NCBI RefSeq assembly: GCF_027487935.1
Contig: NZ_JAIYCP010000022.1
Location: 24,316-88,315, forward strand
Reading direction: 5' to 3'
DNA: 64,000 nucleotides
DNA from: Brevundimonas sp.
Lineage (GTDB): Bacteria; Pseudomonadota; Alphaproteobacteria; Caulobacterales; Caulobacteraceae
Shown one piece after another: positions 1 through 8,837 of the stretch (position 1 is the first letter of the stretch; every line of letters begins with the position of its first letter). The notes below the pieces were generated by a model that saw nothing but the letters and a program-made list of their open reading frames with translations, did no database searches and had not been told where the DNA came from. A program made the position numbers and the translations under genes.

Positions 1-570
1 CGCGCGCAGCCGGCGGCCGACCATGTGGTTGAAATAGCCGTGGGCGAGGACCAGCACGTCCTGACCGCTTTCGGCGCGGGCGATCAGGGCCTGCGCAGCC
101 TTTTCGGCGCGGCACTCGGCCTCGCGCCGGCTCTCCTGACCCTCGTGGTGATTGAAGACATGCCACCAGAAGCGCGCGACCGCGCCCCAGTATTTGGGCG
201 GCAGTTTGAACCAGTCGGGGAAATGCGGCGGCGGCAGGGGGGCCTCGATGAACAGGGCGTCCGACATGACCTCACGACCGGCGGCGATGGCGGCGGCGGT
301 CTCCTGGGCGCGGGGGCGGGTCGAGGCGTAGATGGCGCCCGCGCCCTCGGCCGTGGCCAGCAGTTCAGGGGGCGGGGTCTGGCCGGCGCGCAGGCCGCCG
401 ACCTCGTACCGGGCCCACCAGTCGCGGTACTGGTCGGAGGTCAGGTAGCATTTGCGTGACAGGGCCGGCTCGCCATGGCGGGCCAGGACGATGGCACCCG
501 GACGCACCGAGACCAGGGCGGCGCGCGGCAGCACGGGCTCTGTCTTCGACGGCGCAAGGGCGTCGGCCAT
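1..570 (-). CDS. Histidine phosphatase family protein, C-terminus beyond window
   Basis: Read from an ATG at 570, the minus strand stays open to the window edge, giving at least 190 residues with no stop, so the C-terminus is missing. Residues 31-34 are RHGE, the phosphate-pocket signature that carries the phosphorylated histidine of the phosphoglycerate-mutase/histidine phosphatase superfamily. A second conserved histidine lies in LAHGYFNHM near residue 180. There is no signal peptide, so a cytoplasmic phosphatase is likely; the substrate cannot be read from the sequence. An in-frame ATG at 597 is an alternative start, and neither has a good ribosome-binding site. Confidence 0.8.
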   Translation of the reverse strand, partial: MADALAPSKTEPVLPRAALVSVRPGAIVLARHGEPALSRKCYLTSDQYRDWWARYEVGGLRAGQTPPPELLATAEGAGAIYASTRPRAQETAAAIAAGREVMSDALFIEAPLPPPHFPDWFKLPPKYWGAVARFWWHVFNHHEGQESRREAECRAEKAAQALIARAESGQDVLVLAHGYFNHMVGRRLRA

Positions 571-631
571 CAGTGAGTCTCTGGCGGGGGCGGGCATGAT
601 GTCTGGAGGCAAGCGATTGGCGAACCGTCCT

Positions 632-1552
632 TTATTCCTCCCCCAGGGCCTGAACGTGGGCGACAGCGGAACGGCCCAGACCCTCTAGGTCGTAACCGCC
701 CTCGAGCGAGGACACAACCTTGCCGCCGCAGCGCGAGCGCGCGACCTCGAGGACGGCGCGGGTGGCCCAGGCGAAATCCTCGGCCTCCAGGGACTGATGG
801 GCCAGCGGATCGCGGCGGTGGGCGTCGAAACCGGCGGAGATCAGGATCAGGTCGGGGCGGAAGGCCTCGAGCGCCGGCATCAGCCCGCCGGCGAAGGCTC
901 CGCGCCAGGCCTCGCGGGCCGCATGGGGCGGGACCGGGACGTTGACGATGTTGCCGACGCCGGTCTCGGACGCCGCGCCTGTTCCGGGATAGAGTGGCGA
1001 CTGGTGGATGGAGCCGAGAAACAGGCTGTCGTCTGATTCGAATGCGGCCTGGGTGCCGTTGCCGTGGTGGACGTCGAAATCGATCACGGCGACCCGGGCC
1101 ATGCCCTCGGACTGGGCCACGCGGGCGGCGACGGCGACGTTGGAGAACAGGCAGAAGCCCATGCTCTGGCCGGGTTCCGCATGGTGGCCGGGCGGGCGGA
1201 CAGCGGCAAAGGCGCGGGCGGTCTCGCTGCGGGCGACGGCGCGGACGGCATCGATCACGGCACCGGCGGCGAGGCGGGCAGCGCGGACGCTGCCCGGCGA
1301 AAGGACAGTGTCGGCGTCCAGCTGGCGCAGGCCGCTGTCGGGCCCAGCGGCGAGCAGGCGGGCGACATGGTCGGCGGGATGCAGGCGTTCGAGGTCGGCG
1401 ACCGCAGCCTCGGTCGCGGCATGGCGGTCGAGGCCGAGGTCCGCGGCGTCGAGGGCGTCCAGAACGGCCTGCAGCCGCTCCGGGCTCTCGGGATGGCCGA
1501 CGCCGGGGCGGTGGGCCAGCATGTCGGGGTGGGTGAAGAGGGCGACGCTCAT
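632..1552 (-). CDS. Histone deacetylase-like (acetoin utilisation family) amidohydrolase
   Basis: The 306-residue product covers a whole HDAC-like domain. It has PGHH at residues 121-124 followed by a GFC segment, the metal-site motif DFDVHHGNG at about 158-166, and SAGFDAH near 245, which supply the catalytic His pair and zinc ligands. Bacterial members deacetylate acetyl-lysine proteins, acetylpolyamines or similar small amides; the substrate is not predictable here. The open frame extends 71 codons further upstream, but homology begins at MSVALFTHP, so the ATG at 1552 is chosen. It is transcribed toward the histidine phosphatase and diverges from the GNAT gene. Confidence 0.88.
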   Translation of the reverse strand: MSVALFTHPDMLAHRPGVGHPESPERLQAVLDALDAADLGLDRHAATEAAVADLERLHPADHVARLLAAGPDSGLRQLDADTVLSPGSVRAARLAAGAVIDAVRAVARSETARAFAAVRPPGHHAEPGQSMGFCLFSNVAVAARVAQSEGMARVAVIDFDVHHGNGTQAAFESDDSLFLGSIHQSPLYPGTGAASETGVGNIVNVPVPPHAAREAWRGAFAGGLMPALEAFRPDLILISAGFDAHRRDPLAHQSLEAEDFAWATRAVLEVARSRCGGKVVSSLEGGYDLEGLGRSAVAHVQALGEE

Positions 1553-1661
1553 CGGGCCTATTCTAGCGCTTAATGTGACAAACATCATGCGCTCATCCCG
1601 GCGACCCGACGGGTAGAAGAAATGGGTTGAGCCGGACGGGAGATCGGGTGAAAGCGGGGCC

Positions 1662-2189
1662 ATGACCGAGCCGCTGATCCGCCCCGCCGTAGACGCCGAC
1701 GCCGCCGCCCTGGGCGTGCTGGGACGGCAGACCTTCCTCGACACCTTTGTGGAGGGGTTCGGCATCCCCTATCCGGCCGGGGATCTGGCGCGTTTCCTCG
1801 ACGCCAGTTTTCGCCCCGAAGCGATCCGGGCGAAGCTGCAGGAGCCCGGCGCGGCCTGGTGGGTAGCGGAGCGGGACGGCGCACTGCTGGCCTTTGCCAA
1901 TACCGGACCGAACACCCTGCCCCATCCGGATGCACGGCCCAGCCATGCCGAGCTGCGGCGGCTGTATGTGTCAAAGGCGGCGCAGGGTCTTGGGCTGGGG
2001 ACGAGGCTGCTGACAGTGGCGCTGGAGTGGATGGAGGCGAACACCGACGGGCCGCTGTGGATCGGCGTCTGGAGCGGCAATGCGAAGGCGCAGAAGCTGT
2101 ATGCGGCCTACGGGTTCGAGGTGGCGGGCGAGTATCAGTATCCGGTCGGGGCCTGGATGGATGACGAGTTCATACTCAGACGGGGATAG
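1662..2189 (+). CDS. GNAT family N-acetyltransferase
   Basis: This 175-residue protein has GNAT layout: an N-terminal [12 protein letters not shown] strand-helix, the central beta-4 strand ELRRLYV, the acetyl-CoA pyrophosphate loop [12 protein letters not shown] (Q-x-x-G-x-G type) at about residues 107-118, and a C-terminal [14 protein letters not shown] segment. The acceptor is unknown. Its last 16 residues, [16 protein letters not shown], are encoded a second time at 2935-2985 behind the next gene, so a second, diverged copy once lay here. A start near 1662 fits the fold. Confidence 0.88.
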   Translation: MTEPLIRPAVDADAAALGVLGRQTFLDTFVEGFGIPYPAGDLARFLDASFRPEAIRAKLQEPGAAWWVAERDGALLAFANTGPNTLPHPDARPSHAELRRLYVSKAAQGLGLGTRLLTVALEWMEANTDGPLWIGVWSGNAKAQKLYAAYGFEVAGEYQYPVGAWMDDEFILRRG

Positions 2190-2240
2190 ACGGTGGCCCG
2201 CAACCGTGGCTTGATCCTGTCTTGAGTATGGGATGACGAC

Positions 2241-2902
2241 ATGATCGGACGACTGGTTTTCATAGCGGCCATGCTGGCGTCGTCGATGGCCTGGGCGCAG
2301 GAGGCGGACGCCCCGGCTACGGTCGAGGAGATCGCCGCCGCTAAGGCGCATGCCGACGCGGTCATGGACAGGAACGACGCCCGCCCGTTCTTCATCAACG
2401 TCACCCGCGGGGAGGTTCCGCTGGTGCGCCACGTGGCCAGCGGCTGACCTGTGCGTTCAATGTCGGCGACCCGCGCGACGCCATCACGTTTTATACCCAG
2501 GGCGACGACCCTCTCGCGAGGGGCGAGGACGTGAGTTGCGCGTCGTGGCGGGATACGACCTATGTCAGCCTGTTCGCCACCCGCTATCCGGAGGCCTATT
2601 CGGCCGAGCAGCTGTTCGCCGCAGCCGTGCAGGACATTCGCCGAAGTTGGCAGAACGTCGCTGCGGTCGAAGGGGATTTTTCGATCGCCACGATAGGCGA
2701 CCAGGACGTCCCGCTCGCCGCCGTCTTTACGGCGGAACGCAACGACCTCAAGCGACAGACGATGGTTGTCCTGCGCAACATCGGTGCCTGGAGCTTCAAG
2801 GCCCGAGCGACGGGCGAGCCTGGCGATGCGGAGTTGCCCAAGGTGGGATCGTTGATCTTCGCATTGGCTTTGCCGGGCGGATGGGAAGCGGCACAGCCAT
2901 AG
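2241..2902 (+). pseudogene. Exported protein of unknown function, broken by a frameshift
   Basis: The first reading frame (2241-2447) encodes a clear signal peptide, MIGRLVFIAAMLASSMAWAQ, and runs to ...RHVASG before a TGA at 2445. A second frame resumes without overlap as LTCAFNVGDPRDAITF and continues to the stop at 2902. Adding a single C between 2444 and 2445 joins the two into one protein of about 220 residues, so a one-base deletion is the simplest explanation. No slippery heptamer is visible, so programmed frameshifting is unlikely. The family is not recognised. It is either a real pseudogene or a sequencing error. Confidence 0.65.
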
Positions 2903-2928
2903 TCGTGCCGCGTCCCAAGGTGGGCGGG

Positions 2929-2987
2929 TATCACTATCCGGTCGGGGCGTGGATGGATGACGAGTTCATCCTGCGGCGCGGATAGAC
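2929..2987 (+). pseudogene. Remnant: duplicated 3' end of the GNAT gene
   Basis: These 59 bases match 2133-2191 with seven mismatches. Both encode [16 protein letters not shown] and the same TAG stop. Most differences are synonymous, so this is the tail of a diverged paralogue rather than a recent copy. Nothing upstream resembles the rest of an acetyltransferase. MntA starts four bases after the end of this remnant. Confidence 0.75.
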
Positions 2988-2990
2988 TAT

Positions 2991-3287
2991 ATGGGTCGAA
3001 TGACCCGCGATGAATTGCTGATCAAGCTGCGCGAACTGAAGCCCTGGCTGGAAGAGCAGGGCATCGTCAATGTGCGCCTGTTCGGGAGTTATGCGCGGGA
3101 CGAGGCGGGACCGGACAGCGATGTGGACCTGCTGGTGGATTTGGCGAAACCGATGGGTTTCCGCTTCTTCGGCATCGAGGAAGACCTTACCGAACAGGTC
3201 GGTACCAAGGTCGAGATGGTTACAAACGCCGCCTTGCGGAACCCCTATATCCGCAGAACTGCCGAGCGTGACGCCCTTGTGGTCTGA
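2991..3287 (+). CDS. mntA: MntA-like nucleotidyltransferase (antitoxin)
   Basis: The 98-residue product is a minimal nucleotidyltransferase (MNT) domain with GSYARDEAGPDSDVDLLVD at about residues 32-50. This is the GS-x9-DxD active site of the pol-beta superfamily, and the arrangement R-LFGSYARDEA is typical of MntA antitoxins. In characterised MntA/HepT systems the antitoxin AMPylates a tyrosine next to the HEPN active site. The next gene encodes the HEPN partner in overlapping frame. An alternative ATG three codons downstream (3000) is possible. It begins right after the GNAT remnant, which suggests the module arrived by insertion or recombination. Confidence 0.85.
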   Translation: MGRMTRDELLIKLRELKPWLEEQGIVNVRLFGSYARDEAGPDSDVDLLVDLAKPMGFRFFGIEEDLTEQVGTKVEMVTNAALRNPYIRRTAERDALVV

Positions 3288-3627
3288 ACGTGATGCTGGC
3301 CTCGTTGGCGAGATGATCGAGGCCATCGCGCTGATCGAAAAAATCGTCGATGGGGAGGTGCGCGAAGCGTTTCTCGGCGACAAGGCCAAGCCTCACGCCC
3401 TGGCGATGTTCTTCGTCATGATGGGCGAGGCAGCCAACAAGGTCGGCGCGGGTGTAAGAATGGCCCATCCCGACGTACCCTGGCAGCGCATCGCCAAACT
3501 CAGGCATATCATTGCCCATGAGTATCGGCGCATCGATCATGGGGAGCTTTGGGAGATCGCCATCAATGACATTCCGAGACTGGCAATCGACTTGCCAGCT
3601 CCGCCGCCACCAGAAGATTTCGACTGA
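3277..3627 (+). CDS. hepT: HepT-like HEPN domain toxin
   Basis: The frame encodes about 116 residues: SERDAGLVGEMIEAIALIEKIV, then MFFVMMGEAANKV, then LRHIIAHEYRRID. The last contains R-x4-H-x-Y, the catalytic HEPN RNase motif whose tyrosine is AMPylated by MntA in characterised pairs. There is no ATG in the expected region. TTG at 3277 (or GTG at 3268) gives a full-length N-terminus and overlaps the mntA stop codon, implying translational coupling; ATG at 3313 would remove part of helix 1. The start is therefore uncertain, the family assignment is not. Confidence 0.82.
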   Translation: MWSERDAGLVGEMIEAIALIEKIVDGEVREAFLGDKAKPHALAMFFVMMGEAANKVGAGVRMAHPDVPWQRIAKLRHIIAHEYRRIDHGELWEIAINDIPRLAIDLPAPPPPEDFD

Positions 3628-4805
3628 TGCTCCTCCCCTTCTTCACCGCCCTGCGCGACGCCAAGGTTCCCGTGTCTATGAAGGAATGGCTCCATCTGAT
3701 GGAGGCCATGGACAAGGACGTGGCCGGGCGGAAGGTCGATGACTTCTACCATCTGTCGCGGGCGGTGCTGGTCAAGGACGAGAAACACTACGACCGTTTC
3801 GACCAGGTGTTCGGCAAGGTGTTCGCCGGAATTGAAAGTGTCGGCGCCGGCGAGGAGCCGTCGCTGGACGTGCCCGAGGACTGGCTGAAGCTGCTCAATG
3901 AGAAATTCCTCACCGATGAGGAGAAGGCCGAGATCGAGGCCCTCGGCGGGTTCGACAAGCTGATGGAGACGCTGAAACAGCGTCTGGAAGAGCAGAAGGG
4001 CCGGCACGAGGGCGGCAACAAATGGGTCGGCACCGGCGGCACCAGCCCGTTCGGCCACGGCGGCTACAATCCCGAGGGCGTGCGTATCGGTGGGCCAGGC
4101 AAGCACGGGCGGGCGGTCAAGGTCTGGGAGAAGCGCGAGTACCGGAATCTGGACGACCAGGTCGAACTGGGCACCCGCAACATCAAGGTGGCCCTGCGCC
4201 GCCTGCGCCGGTTCGCCCGGCAGGGGGCGCTGGACGAGCTGGACATGGATGCCACCATCGACGGCACGGCGCGTCAGGGCTGGCTGGACATCCATATGCG
4301 GCCCGAGCGGCGCAATACGATCAAGGTGCTGCTGTTCCTCGACATCGGCGGCTCGATGGATGCCCATGTGAAGATGTGCGAGGAACTGTTCTCGGCCGCC
4401 AAGACCGAGTTCAAACATCTGGAATTCTTCTACTTCCACAACTGCCTCTACGAGGGGGTGTGGAAGGACAACCGGCGCCGGCACAGCGAGAAGATCCCGA
4501 CCTGGGACGTGCTGAACAAATACCCCGCCGACTGGCGTGCCATCTTCGTCGGCGATGCCACCATGAGTCCGTATGAGGTGACCATGCCCGGCGGTTCGGT
4601 CGAGCACTGGAACGAGGAAGCGGGCACCGTCTGGATGAAGCGGGCGACGCAGCAGTGGGACAAGGTGGCCTGGCTGAACCCTTCACCCGAGCGCTACTGG
4701 AACTATTCCGCCTCGGTCGGGATGCTGCGCGAGCTGGTCGATGAGCGAATGTATCCGCTGACGCTGGACGGGCTGGAGAAGGCGATGCGGGCGCTGGCCA
4801 AATAG
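3627..4805 (+). CDS. VWA domain (CoxE-like) protein
   Basis: This 392-residue protein has a C-terminal von Willebrand A domain with the MIDAS sequence LFLDIGGSMD (DxGxS type) near residues 238-247 and a later acidic loop VGDATMSPYEV. The N-terminal half is charged and helical and starts LPFFTALRDAKVPVSMKEWL, as in CoxE/YehP-type VWA proteins that work with MoxR AAA+ ATPases. No MoxR gene is adjacent. The ATG overlaps the hepT stop as TGATG, so translation may be coupled to the toxin gene even though the functions look unrelated. No signal peptide is seen. Confidence 0.83.
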   Translation: MLLPFFTALRDAKVPVSMKEWLHLMEAMDKDVAGRKVDDFYHLSRAVLVKDEKHYDRFDQVFGKVFAGIESVGAGEEPSLDVPEDWLKLLNEKFLTDEEKAEIEALGGFDKLMETLKQRLEEQKGRHEGGNKWVGTGGTSPFGHGGYNPEGVRIGGPGKHGRAVKVWEKREYRNLDDQVELGTRNIKVALRRLRRFARQGALDELDMDATIDGTARQGWLDIHMRPERRNTIKVLLFLDIGGSMDAHVKMCEELFSAAKTEFKHLEFFYFHNCLYEGVWKDNRRRHSEKIPTWDVLNKYPADWRAIFVGDATMSPYEVTMPGGSVEHWNEEAGTVWMKRATQQWDKVAWLNPSPERYWNYSASVGMLRELVDERMYPLTLDGLEKAMRALAK

Positions 4806-4839
4806 GTTAGGGTTCGCCGGTCGTCCGAGGAGTGCCCCC

Positions 4840-5364
4840 ATGCTCGCCGCCGTCTTCGCCGTCATTCTGCAACAAGCCGCCCCCCTCCCCGCCGCAGCGG
4901 GTCAGGTGGTGTGGGAGACCCCGGTGCCCGTCGAGGCCGCCCAGCCCGTCCCGGCAGCCGAACTCCCGCCCATTCCCGACTCCGCCCGCGCCGATCCCTG
5001 GGGCTATGAGCGGGCGGAGTGCAGCCCGCTGATCCGGTCCAGTCAGGAAACCCTCGAGGCCTGTCAGGCGCGGGTGCGGGTGACGCTGGCCGCCCATCTG
5101 GGAGCCGACCTGCCCGCCGGCCTGGCCCCCGCGGGGGCGGTCGATGAATGCCGTCAGGCAGCGGCGGGCGACCGCTATGCCCTGCAATGCGGCGCGCCCT
5201 CCCGGCCGCAGCGGCCGGCGAGGGTGCTGGAGGAGCGGTCCTGTGAGACCCGCCCGCGCGTCCAGGCGCAGGGTGGCGTGGCCTGGACGGAGGAATGCCG
5301 TCCCGCCAGCGGCGTCGACCGGGACGAGGGCGGCCTGAGGATCCGGCTGGGCGGCAAGGACTAG
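4840..5364 (+). CDS. Exported Cys-containing protein of unknown function
   Basis: This 174-residue protein starts with a hydrophobic leader (MLAAVFAVILQQAAPLPAAAG) that looks like a signal peptide. The mature part is Ala/Pro/Arg-rich with about six cysteines (for example AECSPL, LEACQARV, DECRQAA, YALQCGA, ERSCETR), compatible with disulphides in the periplasm. No family is recognised. Its TAG stop overlaps the stop of the convergent NUDIX gene within a single CTAG, so the two transcripts necessarily overlap. Confidence 0.6.
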   Translation: MLAAVFAVILQQAAPLPAAAGQVVWETPVPVEAAQPVPAAELPPIPDSARADPWGYERAECSPLIRSSQETLEACQARVRVTLAAHLGADLPAGLAPAGAVDECRQAAAGDRYALQCGAPSRPQRPARVLEERSCETRPRVQAQGGVAWTEECRPASGVDRDEGGLRIRLGGKD

Positions 5365-5861
5365 AAGCGGCCCCGCAGCCAGACCGCCACGGCCCAGGCA
5401 TGGGCCTCGTGCCGCAGCCGGGCCAGGGCCTCATGGGGGTCAAGCCAGACCAGGTCGTGGTCGGTCTCGACCTTGGCGGCGGGGTCCAGGGACAGCTGTT
5501 CGGCGATCCAGAAGCCGCCCGTGTTGTTGAGGGGCCTGCCGTCGGTCTTGCGGAAATACTGGGACGCCTCGGCAATGCGGGTCAGGGGCCGGACCGTCAT
5601 GCCGGTTTCCTCAAGGAACTCGCGGACCAGGGCCTGTTCTTCGGTTTCGTTGCCGTCCACGGCACCGCCGGGCAGGTCCAGATAGCTGCCCTCGCCCCGA
5701 TCAATGCGGACGCAGGCCAGATTTCCCTCATGGGTCACAAGGCCGAAGGCGGTGGCACGGGGTTGGTAGTCCAGGCCGGGGTCGGCAGTGCCGAACTGGA
5801 GGTGGGTGGCGGAGAGCCCCGGGCGAGACGGGCCCGGCTGGGAGCGGGGAACGGATTTCAT
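5361..5861 (-). CDS. NUDIX hydrolase
   Basis: The 166-residue protein contains a perfect Nudix box, GGAVDGNETEEQALVREF followed by LEETGM (G-x5-E-x7-REUxEExGU), at about residues 64-87. The box binds Mg and cleaves nucleoside diphosphates linked to a variable group. The flanking sequence LACVRIDRGEGSYLDLP and the C-terminal DHDLVWLDPHEAL are standard for the family. The substrate is unknown. It is convergent with the upstream exported protein. Confidence 0.9.
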   Translation of the reverse strand: MKSVPRSQPGPSRPGLSATHLQFGTADPGLDYQPRATAFGLVTHEGNLACVRIDRGEGSYLDLPGGAVDGNETEEQALVREFLEETGMTVRPLTRIAEASQYFRKTDGRPLNNTGGFWIAEQLSLDPAAKVETDHDLVWLDPHEALARLRHEAHAWAVAVWLRGRF

Positions 5862-5980
5862 CGGGCGCGAGCATTAGCGGGGCCTCGGGGCCTGTCCAGT
5901 CGCGCGAGGGGAGAAACCGTCTCTGTTCTGAGGATTTGGGGTAATGATCAGTTCCTGTCGGGATCGGGAAGAGTGTTGCT

Positions 5981-6691
5981 ATGGTGTGGTGGTGGTGGAT
6001 CGCTCCGACGGTCGTTGGCCTGATCGGTACGGGACTGCTGATCAGCGGCCTGCTGTCGGTGTTCAAGGGACGGGTGTTCAGCGGCCTGCTGGCCGGGGCC
6101 GGCGGCGCGGGCCTGATGGCGGTCGGCGCGATCGCTGCCCTGCTGGCGCTGGACGTCCAGACCTACGGTCGGTTGACCTATGAGCGGCCGGTCGCAACGG
6201 TTCAGACCCGGCAGCTGGGACCCCAGTATTTCGAAGCCACGGTGATGCAGCCCGGCATGGGCGAGAGCGCGCCGGGGGTCAGCAACCTGTTTCCGCTGCA
6301 TGGCGATGAATGGCGCATCGAGGCGCAGGTGCTGAAATGGAAGCCCTGGGCCAATGTACTGGGGCTGGACACCCAGTACAGGCTGGACCGCCTGTCCGGC
6401 CGCTATCAGTCGGTCGAGCAGGAGATCCATGCGACCCGCAGCGTGCATCCCCTCGCGGGCGGAGACGCCGGGCCGGGGTGGTTGCCATGGCGGATCAGTG
6501 CCTGGGATACGGCGCGGAAATACCGGAAATATGTCGACGCGGTCGACACCCTGTACGGCGGCGGTGCCTATATGCCGATGGCCGACGGGGCCCAGTATGA
6601 GGTCTGGATCACCCAGTCCGGACTGGTGGCCCGGCCCGTGAACGACGCAGCGCGGAATGCGTCCGCCGGGGGTTGGACGGAAGTGGAGTAG
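5981..6691 (+). CDS. Two-TM membrane protein of unknown function
   Basis: This 236-residue protein begins with two hydrophobic helices (about residues 5-27 and 35-58) followed by a roughly 175-residue soluble part containing RPVATVQTRQLGPQYFEATV, FPLHGDEWRIEAQVLKWKPW and a late YRKYVDAVDTLYGGG segment. Similar proteins are often labelled as multidrug-efflux related, but nothing in the sequence supports transport. The stop codon lies inside the hairpin shared with flhA. Confidence 0.65.
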   Translation: MVWWWWIAPTVVGLIGTGLLISGLLSVFKGRVFSGLLAGAGGAGLMAVGAIAALLALDVQTYGRLTYERPVATVQTRQLGPQYFEATVMQPGMGESAPGVSNLFPLHGDEWRIEAQVLKWKPWANVLGLDTQYRLDRLSGRYQSVEQEIHATRSVHPLAGGDAGPGWLPWRISAWDTARKYRKYVDAVDTLYGGGAYMPMADGAQYEVWITQSGLVARPVNDAARNASAGGWTEVE

Positions 6692-6725
6692 GCATCCTTC
6701 TCCCCTTGCGGGAGAAGGATGCCTA
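6689..6725. terminator. Bidirectional hairpin spanning two stop codons
   Basis: A perfect 16-bp inverted repeat (6689-6704 with 6710-6725, 5-nt loop) starts with the TAG of the membrane-protein gene and ends with the TAG of flhA on the other strand. It can therefore act as a terminator for both convergent genes. It lacks a long T-tract, so it may work as a 3'-end-stabilising hairpin instead. Confidence 0.7.
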
Positions 6726-8837
6726 GACCGTTCCGATCGTCCGCAGGCGGGCCCTCGGGTGGACCTCGTTCTGGCTCATGACCACGGTCTGGCCGCGGAA
6801 GCGTTCGATGATCGAGCGGACATAGGGGCGGATCTGCGGGCCGGTCAGCAGGACGGCCGTCTCGCCGGCCATGGCGGCCCGTTCGAACACGTCGCGGACG
6901 GCGCGAATGAAGTCCTGCAGCCGTGAGGGAGCCATGGCCAGCTGGCGGTCCTCGCCCTGGCCGATCAGGGCCTCGGCGAAGGCGGCTTCCCAGTCCGGCG
7001 ACAGGGTGACGATGGGCAGGGCCCCGTCGTCGCCCTTGTGCTGCCAGCACAGCTGGCGTGCCAAACGGCCGCGAACGTGTTCGACCAGGGTGGTGACCGA
7101 GCTGGTATGCGGCGCGGCCTCGGCCAGGCCCTCGAGAATGGCACCCAGATCGCGGATCGAGACCTTCTCGCGCAGCAGGCTCTGAAGGACGCGCTGCAGG
7201 GTGGTGACGGTGACGACGGACGGGATCAGTTCCTCGACCAGCTTCTTCTCTTCGGTCCCCAGTTCCCTGAGCAGCTTCTGCACCTCGGCATAGGTCAGCA
7301 GGTCCGCCATATTCTCCTTGAGGATTTCGGTCAGGTGGGTGGTCAGCACTGTGGACGGGTCGACGATCGTATAGCCGCGGAAGGTGGCCTCCTCGCGCAG
7401 GCTTTCGTCGATCCAGGTGGCGGGCAGGCCAAAGGCCGGCTCCTTGGTGTGTTCGCCCGGCAGCTCGACCTGACGGCCGGCCGGGTCCATGGCCATCAGC
7501 GAGCCGAGACGGACCTCGCCGGTGCCCGCCTCCATCTCCTTGATGCGGATGGCGTAGGCCTGGGTGCCGAGCCGCATGTTGTCGAGGATGCGCACCGACG
7601 GCATGACGAAGCCATACTCCTGGGCCAGGGATCGGCGCAGGGCTCGGACCTGGTCGGTCAGGCGGCGGCCCTCGAGATCGTTGATCAGGGACAACAGGGA
7701 ATAGCCCAGCTCGATCTTGACCTCATCGATGGCCAGGGCGGTGCCGATGGGCTCCTCGACATCATCCTTCGGTCCGGCAGCGTCGGCCAGCTCGCCCTCG
7801 GTCGGCAGGGGTTTGAGCCTGTTACGGCCCAGTCGCCAGGCCATGAAGCCTGCGCCGAGGGCCAGGGCTGCGAACGGCAGCAGGGGCATGCCGGGGATCA
7901 GGCCGATCAGGCCGGAGGCGGCGGAAACCACGCCGAGACTGACGGGGTTGGTGGCCAGCTGGGCGACGAGGGCCTTGTCGGCTGTGCCCTCGACACCGGC
8001 CTTCGAGACCAGGAAGCCGGCGGCGATCGAGATGATGATGGCCGGAACCTGGGTCACCAGGCCGTCACCGACGGTCAGGGCGACATAGGAGTTGGCCGCG
8101 TCGCCGATGCTCATGCCGTGCTGGAGCGTGCCGATCAGAATGCCGCCGATGGCATTGATGAAGACGATGATCAGGCCGGCGACGGCGTCGCCGCGGACGA
8201 ATTTCGAGGCACCGTCCATGGCCCCGAAGAAGGTCGATTCCTGCTCCAGTTCCTTGCGGCGACGCTTGGCGGTGTCCTCATCGATCAGGCCGGACGACAG
8301 GTCGGCGTCGATGGCCATCTGCTTGCCCGGCATGGAGTCCAGGGTGAAGCGGGCCGAGACCTCGGCGATACGGGTCGAGCCCTTGGTGATGACGACGAAA
8401 TTCACCACCAGGATGATGGCGAAGATGATGATGCCGATGATGAAACTGCCGCCCATCATCAGGGCACCGAAGGCCTCGATGACCTGACCGGCACCGCCCG
8501 GACCCTCGTGGCCGTGGCTCAGGACGAGGCGGGTCGAGGCCAGGTTGAGGCCCAGCCGGAACAGGGTCGAGACCAGCAGGACCGTCGGGAAGATGGCGAA
8601 GTCCAGCGGCTTCTTCATCATCACCGCGGTCATCAGGATCAGCACGCTGGAGACGAGCGAAACCGCCAGCAGCACATCCATCAGGAAGACCGGGATCGGC
8701 AGGATCAGCAGCAGGATGACGCCGATGACGCCGATGGCCATGCCCACCTCGCCGCGCGCGACCCAGCCCATGATGTCGCGACCGGTCGGACGGGCCATGC
8801 CGTCGCGCATCATGGTCGAGGCGGGGATGTCGGTCAT
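6723..8837 (-). CDS. flhA: Flagellar export gate protein FlhA
   Basis: The 704-residue product has about eight membrane helices in its first 340 residues and a cytoplasmic C-terminal domain, the FlhA/LcrD plan. The FHIPEP signature is present at about 155-180 (RIAEVSARFTLDSMPGKQM, then AID). FlhA forms the nonameric export-gate ring that docks substrate-chaperone complexes. It is the last gene of the fliF-fliG-fliH-fliN-flbD run. Its ATG overlaps the stop of the beta-lactamase gene by four bases (ATGA), so translation is probably coupled to that gene and not to flbD. Confidence 0.97.
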   Translation of the reverse strand: MTDIPASTMMRDGMARPTGRDIMGWVARGEVGMAIGVIGVILLLILPIPVFLMDVLLAVSLVSSVLILMTAVMMKKPLDFAIFPTVLLVSTLFRLGLNLASTRLVLSHGHEGPGGAGQVIEAFGALMMGGSFIIGIIIFAIILVVNFVVITKGSTRIAEVSARFTLDSMPGKQMAIDADLSSGLIDEDTAKRRRKELEQESTFFGAMDGASKFVRGDAVAGLIIVFINAIGGILIGTLQHGMSIGDAANSYVALTVGDGLVTQVPAIIISIAAGFLVSKAGVEGTADKALVAQLATNPVSLGVVSAASGLIGLIPGMPLLPFAALALGAGFMAWRLGRNRLKPLPTEGELADAAGPKDDVEEPIGTALAIDEVKIELGYSLLSLINDLEGRRLTDQVRALRRSLAQEYGFVMPSVRILDNMRLGTQAYAIRIKEMEAGTGEVRLGSLMAMDPAGRQVELPGEHTKEPAFGLPATWIDESLREEATFRGYTIVDPSTVLTTHLTEILKENMADLLTYAEVQKLLRELGTEEKKLVEELIPSVVTVTTLQRVLQSLLREKVSIRDLGAILEGLAEAAPHTSSVTTLVEHVRGRLARQLCWQHKGDDGALPIVTLSPDWEAAFAEALIGQGEDRQLAMAPSRLQDFIRAVRDVFERAAMAGETAVLLTGPQIRPYVRSIIERFRGQTVVMSQNEVHPRARLRTIGTV

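Noticed and set aside
2430..2450. Programmed frameshift in the exported-protein gene
   Set aside because: No slippery heptamer or downstream pseudoknot is visible; a one-base deletion is simpler.
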